In this document: positions 53,163 through 62,576 of the stretch, piece by piece | Layout of the letters: every line of letters begins with the position of its first letter | Position numbering within the stretch: the first letter of the stretch is position 1 | From: an uncultured Fibrobacter sp. | GTDB taxonomy: Bacteria > Fibrobacterota > Fibrobacteria > Fibrobacterales > Fibrobacteraceae | Assembly (NCBI GenBank): GCA_934700345.1 | Contig: CAKUXP010000006.1 | Location: 1 to 64,000 of the forward strand | DNA: 64,000 nucleotides | Reading direction: 5' to 3' | Notes under the pieces: generated by a model | The model's database searches: none | What the model saw: only the letters and a program-made list of their open reading frames with translations | Told to the model about the DNA's origin: nothing | Position numbers and translations under genes: made by a program

Positions 53163-54196
53163 CAGTTCGACGAATAGATGACGAGCGTCATCGCAGTCAA
53201 GATGCCGTTCTTGCCGGAAGCGGTCATTCTTATGCGTTCAACGCCGACACGGACAGGGCTCTTGGCAAGAGTTTCGATAAAGCGCAGCACGGTCTGGAAA
53301 TCCGCCGTGGAACTTACTTTATATGTAAACGACTTGTAAACGCCAAAGTCCTCGACATTCGGGTTCTTCATACCGGAAAGGTGCATTTTTCCGTTGGCGT
53401 CGAGCCCGCGCAAGGCGTCGAGTTCCCCGGCAATTTCGCTTTCCTTGACAAAGGGAAGCGGAGCGGGCTTCAGGGTTCCCAAAGCTTCGATCTTCGCCGA
53501 GATGACACCGTAAGCGGTAAGCGATGTCGCAGGCGCATTTTCGGGAAGTTCCGGGGTCTTGAACTCGGCGCTTCCCATTTTAAGGCGTTCCAGGTAATTT
53601 CGCTGGACATTTGGAGATTCCGCAACGCCGCGGATGTAATAGAAGTTCGGTGCGGCGTATGCCAGTTCGGCAAAGCTCACGCCATCCGGCGTCACAGCGT
53701 TGATGAAGGCGAAGACCTGCGCCACCATCGATTTCTCGTAAACGACCTTTTCCATAGGCAGGAAGGAAGCGAAATCCGAACGCTTTTCCTTTCCAAACAT
53801 CGAAGGCTGCACATCCTTCACCACGCGTTCCGCAGAACTCGCCAAGGCTTCGCGAAGCGCCGCTTCTTCCGCCGCGACTCGACGGCTCTCGATTGAACCT
53901 CCGGCAGTGGTCATCTGCCCGGACTGTCGGAAATTCATCTCCGGTCCGCCGCGACTCGGATCGTCAATTCCAAAAGCGTCGAGAATCGGTGTCGGGAAAA
54001 CACCTTCGAGCGCATGAGGAAGCCCAGCCACCTTCAACGCGAAAACGCCGCCGACAAGCAGAACGGCAAGCGCAAGAACCACGAAGATGATTTTTTTCGT
54101 CCCGGTCTTTTCCGCTTCCGACGACGCAACAACGACTGGCGCCGTGGGGACAGCAGCCGGTCGCGAAGCCGCTTCGATTAAATTCAGCTCGATCAT
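53162..54196 (-). CDS. pilN: Type IV pilus assembly protein, PilN/PilO-like
   Basis: 344 residues from the ATG at 54196 (MIELNLIEAA, a PilN-type start), not from the longer open frame at 54376. One TM helix (about 35-57), a helical linker, then a periplasmic ferredoxin-like part (TYKVSSTADFQTVLRFIETLA). At this length it may combine PilN and PilO functions, since no separate pilO follows. It overlaps pilM by an ATGA. It forms the inner-membrane alignment complex with PilM. Confidence 0.78.
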   Translation of the reverse strand: MIELNLIEAASRPAAVPTAPVVVASSEAEKTGTKKIIFVVLALAVLLVGGVFALKVAGLPHALEGVFPTPILDAFGIDDPSRGGPEMNFRQSGQMTTAGGSIESRRVAAEEAALREALASSAERVVKDVQPSMFGKEKRSDFASFLPMEKVVYEKSMVAQVFAFINAVTPDGVSFAELAYAAPNFYYIRGVAESPNVQRNYLERLKMGSAEFKTPELPENAPATSLTAYGVISAKIEALGTLKPAPLPFVKESEIAGELDALRGLDANGKMHLSGMKNPNVEDFGVYKSFTYKVSSTADFQTVLRFIETLAKSPVRVGVERIRMTASGKNGILTAMTLVIYSSN

Positions 54197-55101
54197 GATT
54201 TCGCACTCCTCAAGGCTACTCCGATAGCTCCTGCGCAGGAAAGCACGTGTCTCGCGCTTTCTTCCTCGATCGGAAGGCGGATGTTTGCAAAGGAATCCAT
54301 CGGAAGAACCGGAGAGCTGCCGAGAGACTTTCGCAAATACTCGACAAAGAGAATGTCTGTGGCGAGTTCCCCGCAAAGCAGATATTGCGGAGCCGAGATG
54401 CCGGACAGATCGGCTACGCTCTGTACCTGCTTCCAGATATTATCGGCGAGCTCCTGGTAAGCCTCTTCCCGGGCCTTTCCCGCGAGGTCGAACGTCGATA
54501 CGCAGCGGAGCGCGCGCAAGTCGTCCCGAGAAACCCACAGAAGCATTACACCGGTAACATCCGCCTTGATGACGCACTTCACCCGGGAATCAAGACCGGA
54601 GCCCACTTCGAGCAGGTTCATGATGGAAAGAGCATCGACTTCGAGAATTCTCGGCACGATCCGCTGGTTGCGGAACCCCTTGCGAATGGAATTCACCCAC
54701 GTCTTGCGGAGAGCTATCATGAGAACGGTCCATCCGAATTCCGGCGAGCCTCCAAGTTTCACGAAATCCAGCACATATTCGTTTACATTCGTATTCACGA
54801 GCGTTCCCAGATACCACTCCACGTATTCCCGAACATTCTTCGCCTCGGGCGGGACAAACAGCTCGCGGACAACCGCGCGAAACGACGGCACGGTAAGACC
54901 GACCGATCCGACCTCGACATCTCCGTTTGCAGCAAGCCACGTCTGGAGCGCATTCTCAAAAGAGGAGACGTCGTCTAGCGGATTTGTTTCCGTATCGAGT
55001 ATCGCCGTTTTCACGACCTTCTTTTCCTGAGAGTCGTAAAGGGCGACCTTGAGCAGGACTTCGCCTGCTTCAATGCCTAGGTGCAATTTGGTATCGGCCA
55101 T
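54193..55101 (-). CDS. pilM: Type IV pilus protein PilM-like (actin-fold)
   Basis: 302 residues with an actin/FtsA-like start (LGIEAGEVLLKVALYD) and internal VGLTVPSFRAVVREL. PilM is the cytoplasmic actin-like partner of PilN in type IV pili (GspL in type II secretion). Coupling to the pilN-like gene by ATGA overlap supports this. Ribosome site not obvious. 27 nt after comEA. Confidence 0.78.
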   Translation of the reverse strand: MADTKLHLGIEAGEVLLKVALYDSQEKKVVKTAILDTETNPLDDVSSFENALQTWLAANGDVEVGSVGLTVPSFRAVVRELFVPPEAKNVREYVEWYLGTLVNTNVNEYVLDFVKLGGSPEFGWTVLMIALRKTWVNSIRKGFRNQRIVPRILEVDALSIMNLLEVGSGLDSRVKCVIKADVTGVMLLWVSRDDLRALRCVSTFDLAGKAREEAYQELADNIWKQVQSVADLSGISAPQYLLCGELATDILFVEYLRKSLGSSPVLPMDSFANIRLPIEEESARHVLSCAGAIGVALRSAKS

Positions 55102-55128
55102 AGTGTATCGTTCTGTTTTCTTTTAAAA

Positions 55129-55551
55129 CTAGTCAAAAACGATCGAGTTGAGAATCGCTTCCGCTTTTTTTTTGCCGATTCCCGAAACTTTTTCCAAGTC
55201 GCCCGGTCCCGAAAAGTTCCCATGGAGAGAGCGGTAGGCGACGATTTTTTCGGCAAGCTTCGGCCCGACGCCCTTGATCGCACAAAGTTCCCCGACAGTC
55301 GCCCGGTTAATCGCTATCGGGAAACGGACCGTATGTTTCGCCTTTGGGGATTTTTCCCTTTTCGGCTTCGACGATTTCACCGACGACTTCGCGGTTTGGA
55401 AAGACCGGTCCACAGACGGTTCACGGGATTCCTCTCCGTAGGAAAATTCCTCGATCTGCGGCACCGGATCCCATGGAGAAAACCGGACCACAAGTCCGAG
55501 GGCGAAAAGACAAAGCGCCAATATAAAGACCTTCTTCTCAGGCCCGTTCAT
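55129..55551 (-). CDS. ComEA-like helix-hairpin-helix DNA-binding protein
   Basis: 140 residues. One N-terminal TM segment (about 8-22), a Lys/Ser-rich linker, then two HhH motifs (INRATVGELCAIKGVGPKLA and DLEKVSGIGKKKAEAIL). In competence systems ComEA binds incoming DNA in the periplasm. With pilB, pilM and pilN in the same run this suggests DNA uptake. It overlaps pyrG by 14 nt. Confidence 0.88.
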   Translation of the reverse strand: MNGPEKKVFILALCLFALGLVVRFSPWDPVPQIEEFSYGEESREPSVDRSFQTAKSSVKSSKPKREKSPKAKHTVRFPIAINRATVGELCAIKGVGPKLAEKIVAYRSLHGNFSGPGDLEKVSGIGKKKAEAILNSIVFD

Positions 55552-57187
55552 CAGCCGCCTTTAGAAGACCGAGGAAAAGCGGAGCCGGCTTGAGAAGCGA
55601 GCTTTTGAGTTCCGGATGGAACTGGCAAGCCATGAAATACGGATGATCCGAAAGCTCCATGATTTGCATGATGTCCTCGCCTTTCGCCTTTCCCGAAAAT
55701 ACGATGCCGCCCTTTTCGAGCCTTTCGACATACTTCGGATTGACCTCGTAGCGGTGACGGAAGCGTTCCCGGATTTCGGAAGCCCCGTAGATTTTTTCGG
55801 CAAGCGTTCCCTTGCGGATGAGGACGTCATGTCCGCCGAGGCGCATCGTCGCTCCCATTTCCTTTATCTTGTCCTGACCGGGCAGGTAGGCGATAACGGG
55901 TTCCTTCACATGGTGTGTCGGCGTTTCCGTTTCCATCGTACCAGCGTCCTTCATGCCGCAGACGTGGCGCGCGAATTCCACGACAGCAAGCTGCATCCCG
56001 TAGCAGATTCCGAGAAAGGGAATCTTGTGTTCGCGAACATAGCGGATGAGGACGATTTTTCCCTCGATTCCGCGGATGCCAAAACCTCCGGGAACGATTA
56101 CCGCATCGACGCCCTGCATATCGGCCTCGACTTCTTCGGGGTGCGTTTCGAGTTTTTCCGTATCGATCCAGCGGATGACCACATGAACGTCAAGATGCGC
56201 CGAAACATGGTTCAACGCCTCGACGATGCTCGCATAGGAATCTTCGAGCCGCGTATATTTTCCCCCGATGGCGACAGTCAATACCTTACGCGGTTTCACC
56301 TCGTTCCGGTTCAGCGTATCGACCAGCCGGCTCCAGTCGTCGAGCTTTGGCGGTGCGTAGATTCGGAGCTTCTTCAGAAGAATTTCGGGAACACCTTCCT
56401 TGTCATAGACGAGCGGACATTCATAGACATGCTTGACATCGACACCGGATATTACGTGGGAGGCAGGCAGGTTGCAGAAAAGCCCGATTTTTTCTTTGAT
56501 GTGGGGCTTCAGAAATTCCTCGCAGCGCGCAATGACGATATCCGGGTAGATTCCGCGTTCGTTCAAGTCGCGGACGGACATCTGCGTCGGCTTGGATTTC
56601 TGCTCCTTGACGCCGGAAGGAATCGGGACATATGTCAGATGGACGAACATGCAATTTTCGCTTTCGACTTCGTGCGAAAGCTGACGGGCCGCTTCAATGA
56701 AGAACTGGTTTTCGAGGTCGCCGACAGTCCCGCCGATTTCTATCAGGACGACATCCGCATTTTCGCCGTTCGCCACTTCGTAGAAATGTTCCTTGATAGC
56801 GTTCGTTACATGCGGAATGAACTGAACCGTATGTCCTAGGTAGTCTCCGCGACGTTCCTTTTCGAGGATGAGCTTGAAGACCTTTCCCATGGTGAGGCTC
56901 CACTCGGAACGCGCGACTACGTTCAAAAAACGTTCGTAATGGCCGAAGTCCATATCGACTTCCCCACCGTCGTCGAGGACATAGACTTCGCCATGTTCCG
57001 TCGGGTTCATCGTGCCGGGGTCCGTATTCAGGTAACCATCGCACTTGACGGGAACAACCTTCATCCGCCCGGAAAGAAGCGCTCCGATGCTCGCAGCGGC
57101 AACGCCCTTGCCGAGACCGGAAATCACGCCTCCCGTGACAATAATGAACTTCGTTTTTCCGTTATAGATATTTTCCGTTTGATTCAT
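55538..57187 (-). CDS. pyrG: CTP synthase
   Basis: 549 residues from the ATG at 57187 (the frame extends to 57415 without homology). Synthase domain FIIVTGGVISGLGKG and glutaminase domain with nucleophile Cys in FLGICYGMQLA and His/Glu in FHPE. It makes CTP from UTP and glutamine. It overlaps kdsB by an ATGA; KdsB uses CTP, so the pairing makes metabolic sense. Confidence 0.97.
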   Translation of the reverse strand: MNQTENIYNGKTKFIIVTGGVISGLGKGVAAASIGALLSGRMKVVPVKCDGYLNTDPGTMNPTEHGEVYVLDDGGEVDMDFGHYERFLNVVARSEWSLTMGKVFKLILEKERRGDYLGHTVQFIPHVTNAIKEHFYEVANGENADVVLIEIGGTVGDLENQFFIEAARQLSHEVESENCMFVHLTYVPIPSGVKEQKSKPTQMSVRDLNERGIYPDIVIARCEEFLKPHIKEKIGLFCNLPASHVISGVDVKHVYECPLVYDKEGVPEILLKKLRIYAPPKLDDWSRLVDTLNRNEVKPRKVLTVAIGGKYTRLEDSYASIVEALNHVSAHLDVHVVIRWIDTEKLETHPEEVEADMQGVDAVIVPGGFGIRGIEGKIVLIRYVREHKIPFLGICYGMQLAVVEFARHVCGMKDAGTMETETPTHHVKEPVIAYLPGQDKIKEMGATMRLGGHDVLIRKGTLAEKIYGASEIRERFRHRYEVNPKYVERLEKGGIVFSGKAKGEDIMQIMELSDHPYFMACQFHPELKSSLLKPAPLFLGLLKAADERA

Positions 57188-57894
57188 GGGTATCCGTTTT
57201 TTTTCAAGATGGTTTCGACCTTTTGTACGTCGGACGGTAAGTCGACCGACGCCGAAAGGGATGTACAAAAGACAACGCGGATGGGACGCTTGCCCAGAAT
57301 GCGGAGCTGCTCTAGGGAACGTTCCCTTTCCAGTTTCGACTGAGGAAGGCTCGAGAATTCTTCCCGGGCCTCTGCCGAATACGCATAGACGCCGACATGG
57401 CGAAACCAGGCACACGAATCGTCCGGAAGCTTGCGGGTAAACTCGGTAGCGTATCCCGAAGAATCCGCGGAAACCTTCACCACGGAAAGGACGTCCCGGT
57501 CCGATTCGGCAAGAGGCGCCGCCACCGTAATCCAGGAAGCGGGTTCATCGGAGAGAGCCTTCGCGACATCCCGGAGCATCTGCAGGTCCGCCAGGGGTTC
57601 GTCGCCCTGGAGATTCACGACAAGATCGAGCCCGAGCATTTTCGCGGCTTCGCTTACGCGGTCGGAACCTGTCATCGCTTCTCCCGTGAGGACGCCCCGA
57701 AACCCTGCGCCTTCCACCGCTTTTAAAATACGAAAGTCGTCCGTAGCACAGACGACACTTTTAAAGCACCCGGCGGCAGTAGCCCTTTCCAAAGTCCGAA
57801 GAATCATCGGGCGCCCGCAGATGGGGACAAGGGGTTTTCCCGGAAACCGGGAAGAGGTAAACCGTGCGGGAACAATGCAATGAACGTCGGGCAT
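57184..57894 (-). CDS. kdsB: 3-deoxy-manno-octulosonate cytidylyltransferase
   Basis: 236 residues. Family start VPARFTSSRFPGKPL and NLQGDEPLADLQML. It activates Kdo with CTP for lipopolysaccharide, so the organism has an LPS outer membrane. Overlaps pyrG by 4 nt and follows gatC by 6 nt. Confidence 0.96.
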   Translation of the reverse strand: MPDVHCIVPARFTSSRFPGKPLVPICGRPMILRTLERATAAGCFKSVVCATDDFRILKAVEGAGFRGVLTGEAMTGSDRVSEAAKMLGLDLVVNLQGDEPLADLQMLRDVAKALSDEPASWITVAAPLAESDRDVLSVVKVSADSSGYATEFTRKLPDDSCAWFRHVGVYAYSAEAREEFSSLPQSKLERERSLEQLRILGKRPIRVVFCTSLSASVDLPSDVQKVETILKKNGYP

Positions 57895-57900
57895 GGACGC

Positions 57901-58185
57901 TTATCCGATTACCTTGGGTATGACAAAATGGTCGTTCTCGACATCGGGCGCATTCGCAAAGGCCTGTTCATGGGAAAGCGAAACCTGCGGAACGTCCTCC
58001 CGAAGAACCGTGGGCGCATCCTCCACGCCCGTCATCGGGGAAACTTTCGAAAGATCCAGAGCCTTCAAATCTTCCATGTGGTGCAAGAGTTCGTCCAAAC
58101 GACCGGAAAACGACTCGATGTCCGCCTCCGAAAGCTTGAGGCGGGAAAGCTTCGCGATTTTCAGGATTTCTTCTTTACTCAGCAT
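57901..58185 (-). CDS. gatC: Aspartyl/glutamyl-tRNA amidotransferase subunit C
   Basis: 94 residues beginning MLSKEEILKIAKLSRLKLSE, with the SPMTGVEDAPTVLREDVP region, the normal GatC form. It stabilises GatAB for making Gln-tRNA or Asn-tRNA. gatA and gatB are not in this window. Confidence 0.94.
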   Translation of the reverse strand: MLSKEEILKIAKLSRLKLSEADIESFSGRLDELLHHMEDLKALDLSKVSPMTGVEDAPTVLREDVPQVSLSHEQAFANAPDVENDHFVIPKVIG

Positions 58186-58239
58186 GTCAGACCTTTCTCC
58201 AAAGTTTTACATGAAAATAAAAAAAATCTCCGGCTTTCG

Positions 58240-60666
58240 CTAGTCCAAAATTTTCAGGCCGGCATATTTCAGGATGAGCTTTCTGACATTTCCGTCACGA
58301 AAGCGCACTTCCACGCGGGCGTTCTCGCCGGAACCCGACACGTTTGTCACAATGCCGCGACCGAACTTTAAATGTTCCACGCAGGCACCGCTACGGAGCG
58401 GGTTTTCGCAAGTTTCGTCATAGACGATACGCGGCCCCTTCTCCACCTTTTCGACGACAGGCGGATTCCGATACACGATGCGTTCCGTCTTGCGGAAATC
58501 CGAACGGGATCGGGAAGACGCAAGATCCGGACGAGGCGAAAATTTCCGTGAGCCGAAAGAACTTTGCCCGGAAGCGTAACCCCGGAATCCCCGGTTCCAG
58601 GAGTCCCCGGAAAACGGTTCGCCATCCTCTTCGCTACGCCCTTCGACAGAGACCGTCACGGGATCGATTTCCTCGAGGAACCGCGACGGCGGAAACGGTC
58701 GGAGCGACCCCTGCCAAAATCGCCTTCCGGCATGATACAAATAAAGCCTGAACCGTGCGCGCGTGCATCCCACGTAAAACAGGCGACGTTCCTCCTCCGC
58801 CTGTTTCTTCCGGTCTTCGGGGGAATCGAGCAGGTTCGATTCGCGGACAAGCGGGAATACGCCTTCGTCGCATCCGGCGATGTGAACCGTATCAAATTCG
58901 AGACCCTTCGCCATGTGGATGGTCATCAGCGTCACGCGGGTTTCCGCCTGCTCCACTTTCTTGTCCGCATCCGTCAGGAGGGAAATTTCCTGCAGGAATT
59001 CGTCGAGTCCCTTGTCGGGATTTTCCTCTTCGAACTCGCGGAAAGCGTTCACCATTTCGTCGAGGTTCCGTCCGCGTTCGTCCGCCGTCGTCTCGTCATC
59101 CTTTTTGAGATATTCCTTGTAGAAGGAATCTCCGATGACGCGCTCCGCGATAATCGGGAGAGCCTCTCCCGAGCCAAGAAGCGAAAGCCAGGATGAAACG
59201 ACGCTCCGAAAACCATCGAGCCCTTTCGCCGTGCGGCCACCCTTCGCAATTTCCACGGGCAGCGCCTCCCAGAGGGAGATTTCCCTTTCCGAAGCGACAC
59301 TGCGGAGAGAGTCAAGCGTTCCGTTTCCGATGCCGCGAGGCGGCGTGTTGATTATCCGGAGAAAAGCCGCATCGTCCTTCGGATTCGAAAGGAGCCGCAT
59401 GTAGGCGAGGATGTCCCGGACTTCCTTCCTGTCCCAGAAGCGCGTTCCGCCATAGATGACACAGGGAATCCTGCGATTGTTCAACGCCTTTTCGATTGAA
59501 CGGGACTGGGCGTTCGTACGGTAAAAAATCGCCGTTTCCGCATACGAATCCTTTCCGGCGTCGAGAATCCGTTTTGCTATCTGTTCCGCCTCGAACGTAT
59601 CCGCCAGCACGTTCACCACATGGATGGGTTCGCCGGGAGGTTCCTTGGAATAGACATTTTTTGTCATTTCCAACGGACGGTCGTTGTGCGCAATGACGGA
59701 GCCTGCGCCTTTCACGATATTTGCCGACGAGCGGTAATTGCGTTCGAGCTTAAAGAAGGTTACATTGTCGAAATCGTGCGAAAAATTCCGGATAATCTCG
59801 ATATTCGCACCACGCCAGCCGTAAATGCTCTGGTCGTCATCACCGACAACGGTTACGTTCTGGCGCGACCGGTCGATGAGAAGCTTCAAAAGCTCGTACT
59901 GGACATCGTTCGTGTCCTGGTATTCATCGACGACGACATACTGGAAACGGTTCGCAAACTGCAGCGCGACCTGCGGAAGCCTCTGAAAAAGATCCACGGT
60001 GTTGAGCAGAAGGTCGTCAAAATCCATCGCGTTCGCCTCGGCGAGCTTCGTCTGGTAATCGAAATAGATTCCCGCAATTTGCTTCTGGTCCGGGAAGACG
60101 GCCTTTTCCATCGCAATGGTCGGCGTCTGCAGGACCATTCGATAAGTCCCATCTGGCTTCTGTTCCTTATAGACGCTGTTCTTGTAGCGCGAAATGGCGG
60201 AGCGCACCTGCTTGAGCTTCTGCGCATCCATCTCGTCTGCGAAGATAGGCTTTAAAATTTCCTTCAGGATCTTCTTCTGGTCGTCGTCATCGTAAATCGA
60301 GAAATTCCGGTTTACCTTCCAGCCCAGCGCCTGGACAATCCGCTCGTTCGAAAGGCAGAGCCTTAAAATGCGCACGCAAATCGAATGGAACGTCCCCATC
60401 CATTCAAGGCTCACCCGCCCCGAAAGGATTTGCTGGATACGGTTTTTCATTTCCCGGGCAGCCTTGTTCGTAAAGGTCACTGCGAGAATCCGCCGCGGAT
60501 CGACAGCCTTGTCCGATATCAGGTAAGCGATTTTGTACGTAATCGTCCGGGTCTTTCCCGAGCCTGCCCCCGCGAGAATTAGCGCGGGACCTTCCGTTTT
60601 CGCCGCTGCCGCGACCTGTTCTGCGTTCAGTTCCTTCTTAAGGCGTTCAAGATCGACTGTTCCCAT
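58240..60666 (-). CDS. pcrA: UvrD/PcrA-type superfamily 1A DNA helicase
   Basis: 808 residues. Motif I LILAGAGSGKTRTITYK, motif II VVDEYQDTND, motif III GDDDQSIYGWRGA, motif V/VI TIHMAKGLEFD and YVGCTRAR. The C-terminus has a tudor-like tail (VEHLKFGRGIVTNVSG) typical of PcrA/UvrD. It unwinds DNA in repair and plasmid replication. Its start codon overlaps the pilB stop (TGATG). Confidence 0.94.
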   Translation of the reverse strand: MGTVDLERLKKELNAEQVAAAAKTEGPALILAGAGSGKTRTITYKIAYLISDKAVDPRRILAVTFTNKAAREMKNRIQQILSGRVSLEWMGTFHSICVRILRLCLSNERIVQALGWKVNRNFSIYDDDDQKKILKEILKPIFADEMDAQKLKQVRSAISRYKNSVYKEQKPDGTYRMVLQTPTIAMEKAVFPDQKQIAGIYFDYQTKLAEANAMDFDDLLLNTVDLFQRLPQVALQFANRFQYVVVDEYQDTNDVQYELLKLLIDRSRQNVTVVGDDDQSIYGWRGANIEIIRNFSHDFDNVTFFKLERNYRSSANIVKGAGSVIAHNDRPLEMTKNVYSKEPPGEPIHVVNVLADTFEAEQIAKRILDAGKDSYAETAIFYRTNAQSRSIEKALNNRRIPCVIYGGTRFWDRKEVRDILAYMRLLSNPKDDAAFLRIINTPPRGIGNGTLDSLRSVASEREISLWEALPVEIAKGGRTAKGLDGFRSVVSSWLSLLGSGEALPIIAERVIGDSFYKEYLKKDDETTADERGRNLDEMVNAFREFEEENPDKGLDEFLQEISLLTDADKKVEQAETRVTLMTIHMAKGLEFDTVHIAGCDEGVFPLVRESNLLDSPEDRKKQAEEERRLFYVGCTRARFRLYLYHAGRRFWQGSLRPFPPSRFLEEIDPVTVSVEGRSEEDGEPFSGDSWNRGFRGYASGQSSFGSRKFSPRPDLASSRSRSDFRKTERIVYRNPPVVEKVEKGPRIVYDETCENPLRSGACVEHLKFGRGIVTNVSGSGENARVEVRFRDGNVRKLILKYAGLKILD

Positions 60667-62576
60667 CAGTCTTCATCCTTCGACGAAGCCGCGAGAACCT
60701 GTTCAATCGTCGTGAGACCGTCAAGAGCCTTCTGCATTCCGTCCATGCGGAGCGTGATCATGCCGCATTCCTTCATCGCTATCTGCTTGATGACCTCGCC
60801 GGAAGCCCTTTTCACGACCGCATTCCGGACAGCTTCGTTCGGGACCAAAAATTCGTAGATGCCGCAACGGCCCTTGTAGCCTGTCCCGTCGCAGTGTTCG
60901 CAGCCCCTGCCATGATAAAACTGCATGTCGGGCGAAAGGTGCAGTTCCTCGCGGAGTTCCGGGGAAACTTCGACCGGTTCCTTGCAATGCTTGCAAATCC
61001 GGCGTACAAGGCGCTGTGCGAGAATTCCCTTGATGACGGTCGCCACAAGGAACGGTTCGAGCCCCATTTCGAGAAGACGCGGATACGAACCCGCCGAATC
61101 GTTCGTATGGAGCGTAGAGAAGACAAGGTGCCCCGTCAGGGCCGCTTCAATGGCCATCGAGGACGTTTCCTTGTCGCGCATTTCGCCAATCATGATGACA
61201 TCCGGGTCCTGGCGCAAGAGGGCGCGGATCCCCGCGGCGAAGGTGAATCCCGCAGCCGGATTGATCTGCCCCTGGTTTACGCCGTCGATATTCAATTCCA
61301 CCGGGTCTTCCATCGTCGAGACATTGATCGTCGGGTCGAGGATTTCGCGAATCGAAGCGTAAAGCGTTGTCGATTTACCGGAACCCGTCGGGCCCGTGAC
61401 GAGGACGATTCCGTTCGGCGAGTTGATAGCGTCCTGGAACTGCTTGAACATCATCGGGGCAAAGCCCATGTCCTTGAGAGGGAACTGTCCCGAATTCGGG
61501 TCGAGAATACGCATGACTATCTTTTCGCAGACACCGCGCTTTCTGAGCGAGACCGGGAACGAGCTCACACGCAGGTCCACCTCGCTTCCGCGGTAGCGGA
61601 CGGTGAAACGCCCGTCGAGCGGCTTTCTCTTTTCGGCGATGTCCATCTTCGAGAGCAGCTTGATACGCGAAATGATTTGGGACATGAGACGCGCCGGAAT
61701 CGGAGCCTGAACCTGCAAGTCGCCGTCAATGCGGTACCGGAGCTTGAGATAGGTCTCCTGCGGTTCGAGGTGGATATCGGAAGCCTTGCGGGCAATCGCT
61801 TCCTGGATGAGCGATGTCACAATTTTTACGACCTGTTGGCCTTCTTCGTCGGTGAGATCCGCTTCCTGAACCTGTTCCGCTTCCCGATCGACGGTTTCGA
61901 GTTCGTCGCTGCCGTCCTCCTTCGCCTTGTTCAAAAGGGCTTCGAGCGAATCGCCCTGGGACGATGACGTATATGTCCGGTCAACGGCAGCCATTACGTC
62001 CTTCTCGCTTGCCATCACGATATCTACGTCCATCTGGGACTTGAACTTCACGATATCGATAACGCGTACATTCGTCGGATCCGTCATCGCAATTGTCAGC
62101 GTCTTGTCGGTCACGAACAGCGGCACTATCTTGTAGATGCGGCAGACATCTTCCGAAATGTAATTGTGGACGTCCGGATCGATGTTGAAGTTCGAAAGCT
62201 TTACATAGGGAACTTCGAACTGGGCGGAGAGGATTTCCACCAGGCGCTCTTCCGGCATGAATCCGAGCGTCACCAAAATGCGCCCGAGCCGCTGGCCCGT
62301 CTTCTTCTGTTCTTCGAGCGCGCGATTCAGCTGGGCTTCCGTGATATAGCCGTGCTTCAGGAGAAGCTCGCCGATACGCATCCGGGTCGAGTTTCGCATC
62401 TGGACGCCCAGGACATTTGTAAGGACTTCCTCGCTCACCATCCCGAGACGCACAAGGATCTTGGAAAGCGCAATGCCCGTGCGTTCGTGCTCGCTCTGCG
62501 CGTGTTTTAGTTGATCTTCATCGATGACGCCCTGCCGCAGCAGGAGTTCGCCGATTTTCGATTTTCCTTGACTCAT
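60666..62576 (-). CDS. pilB: Type IV pilus extension ATPase PilB (GspE family)
   Basis: 636 residues. Two tandem N-terminal MshEN-type repeats (IGELLLRQGVIDEDQL near 8 and IGELLLKHGYITEAQL near 68), which in other proteins bind c-di-GMP. The ATPase part has Walker A GPTGSGKST (395-403), Asp box and Walker B (LRQDPDVIMIGEMRD), and a C-terminal zinc site CKHC...CEHC. It powers pilus extension. Overlaps thiL by ATGA and pcrA by 1 nt. Confidence 0.93.
   Translation of the reverse strand: MSQGKSKIGELLLRQGVIDEDQLKHAQSEHERTGIALSKILVRLGMVSEEVLTNVLGVQMRNSTRMRIGELLLKHGYITEAQLNRALEEQKKTGQRLGRILVTLGFMPEERLVEILSAQFEVPYVKLSNFNIDPDVHNYISEDVCRIYKIVPLFVTDKTLTIAMTDPTNVRVIDIVKFKSQMDVDIVMASEKDVMAAVDRTYTSSSQGDSLEALLNKAKEDGSDELETVDREAEQVQEADLTDEEGQQVVKIVTSLIQEAIARKASDIHLEPQETYLKLRYRIDGDLQVQAPIPARLMSQIISRIKLLSKMDIAEKRKPLDGRFTVRYRGSEVDLRVSSFPVSLRKRGVCEKIVMRILDPNSGQFPLKDMGFAPMMFKQFQDAINSPNGIVLVTGPTGSGKSTTLYASIREILDPTINVSTMEDPVELNIDGVNQGQINPAAGFTFAAGIRALLRQDPDVIMIGEMRDKETSSMAIEAALTGHLVFSTLHTNDSAGSYPRLLEMGLEPFLVATVIKGILAQRLVRRICKHCKEPVEVSPELREELHLSPDMQFYHGRGCEHCDGTGYKGRCGIYEFLVPNEAVRNAVVKRASGEVIKQIAMKECGMITLRMDGMQKALDGLTTIEQVLAASSKDED

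Noticed and set aside
55616..56839. 407-codon plus-strand frame opposite pyrG
   Set aside because: Antisense shadow of a well-conserved CTP synthase; no domain-like pattern.
60894..61967. 357-codon plus-strand frame opposite pilB
   Set aside because: Antisense shadow; composition rich in His/Arg/Asp with no motif.
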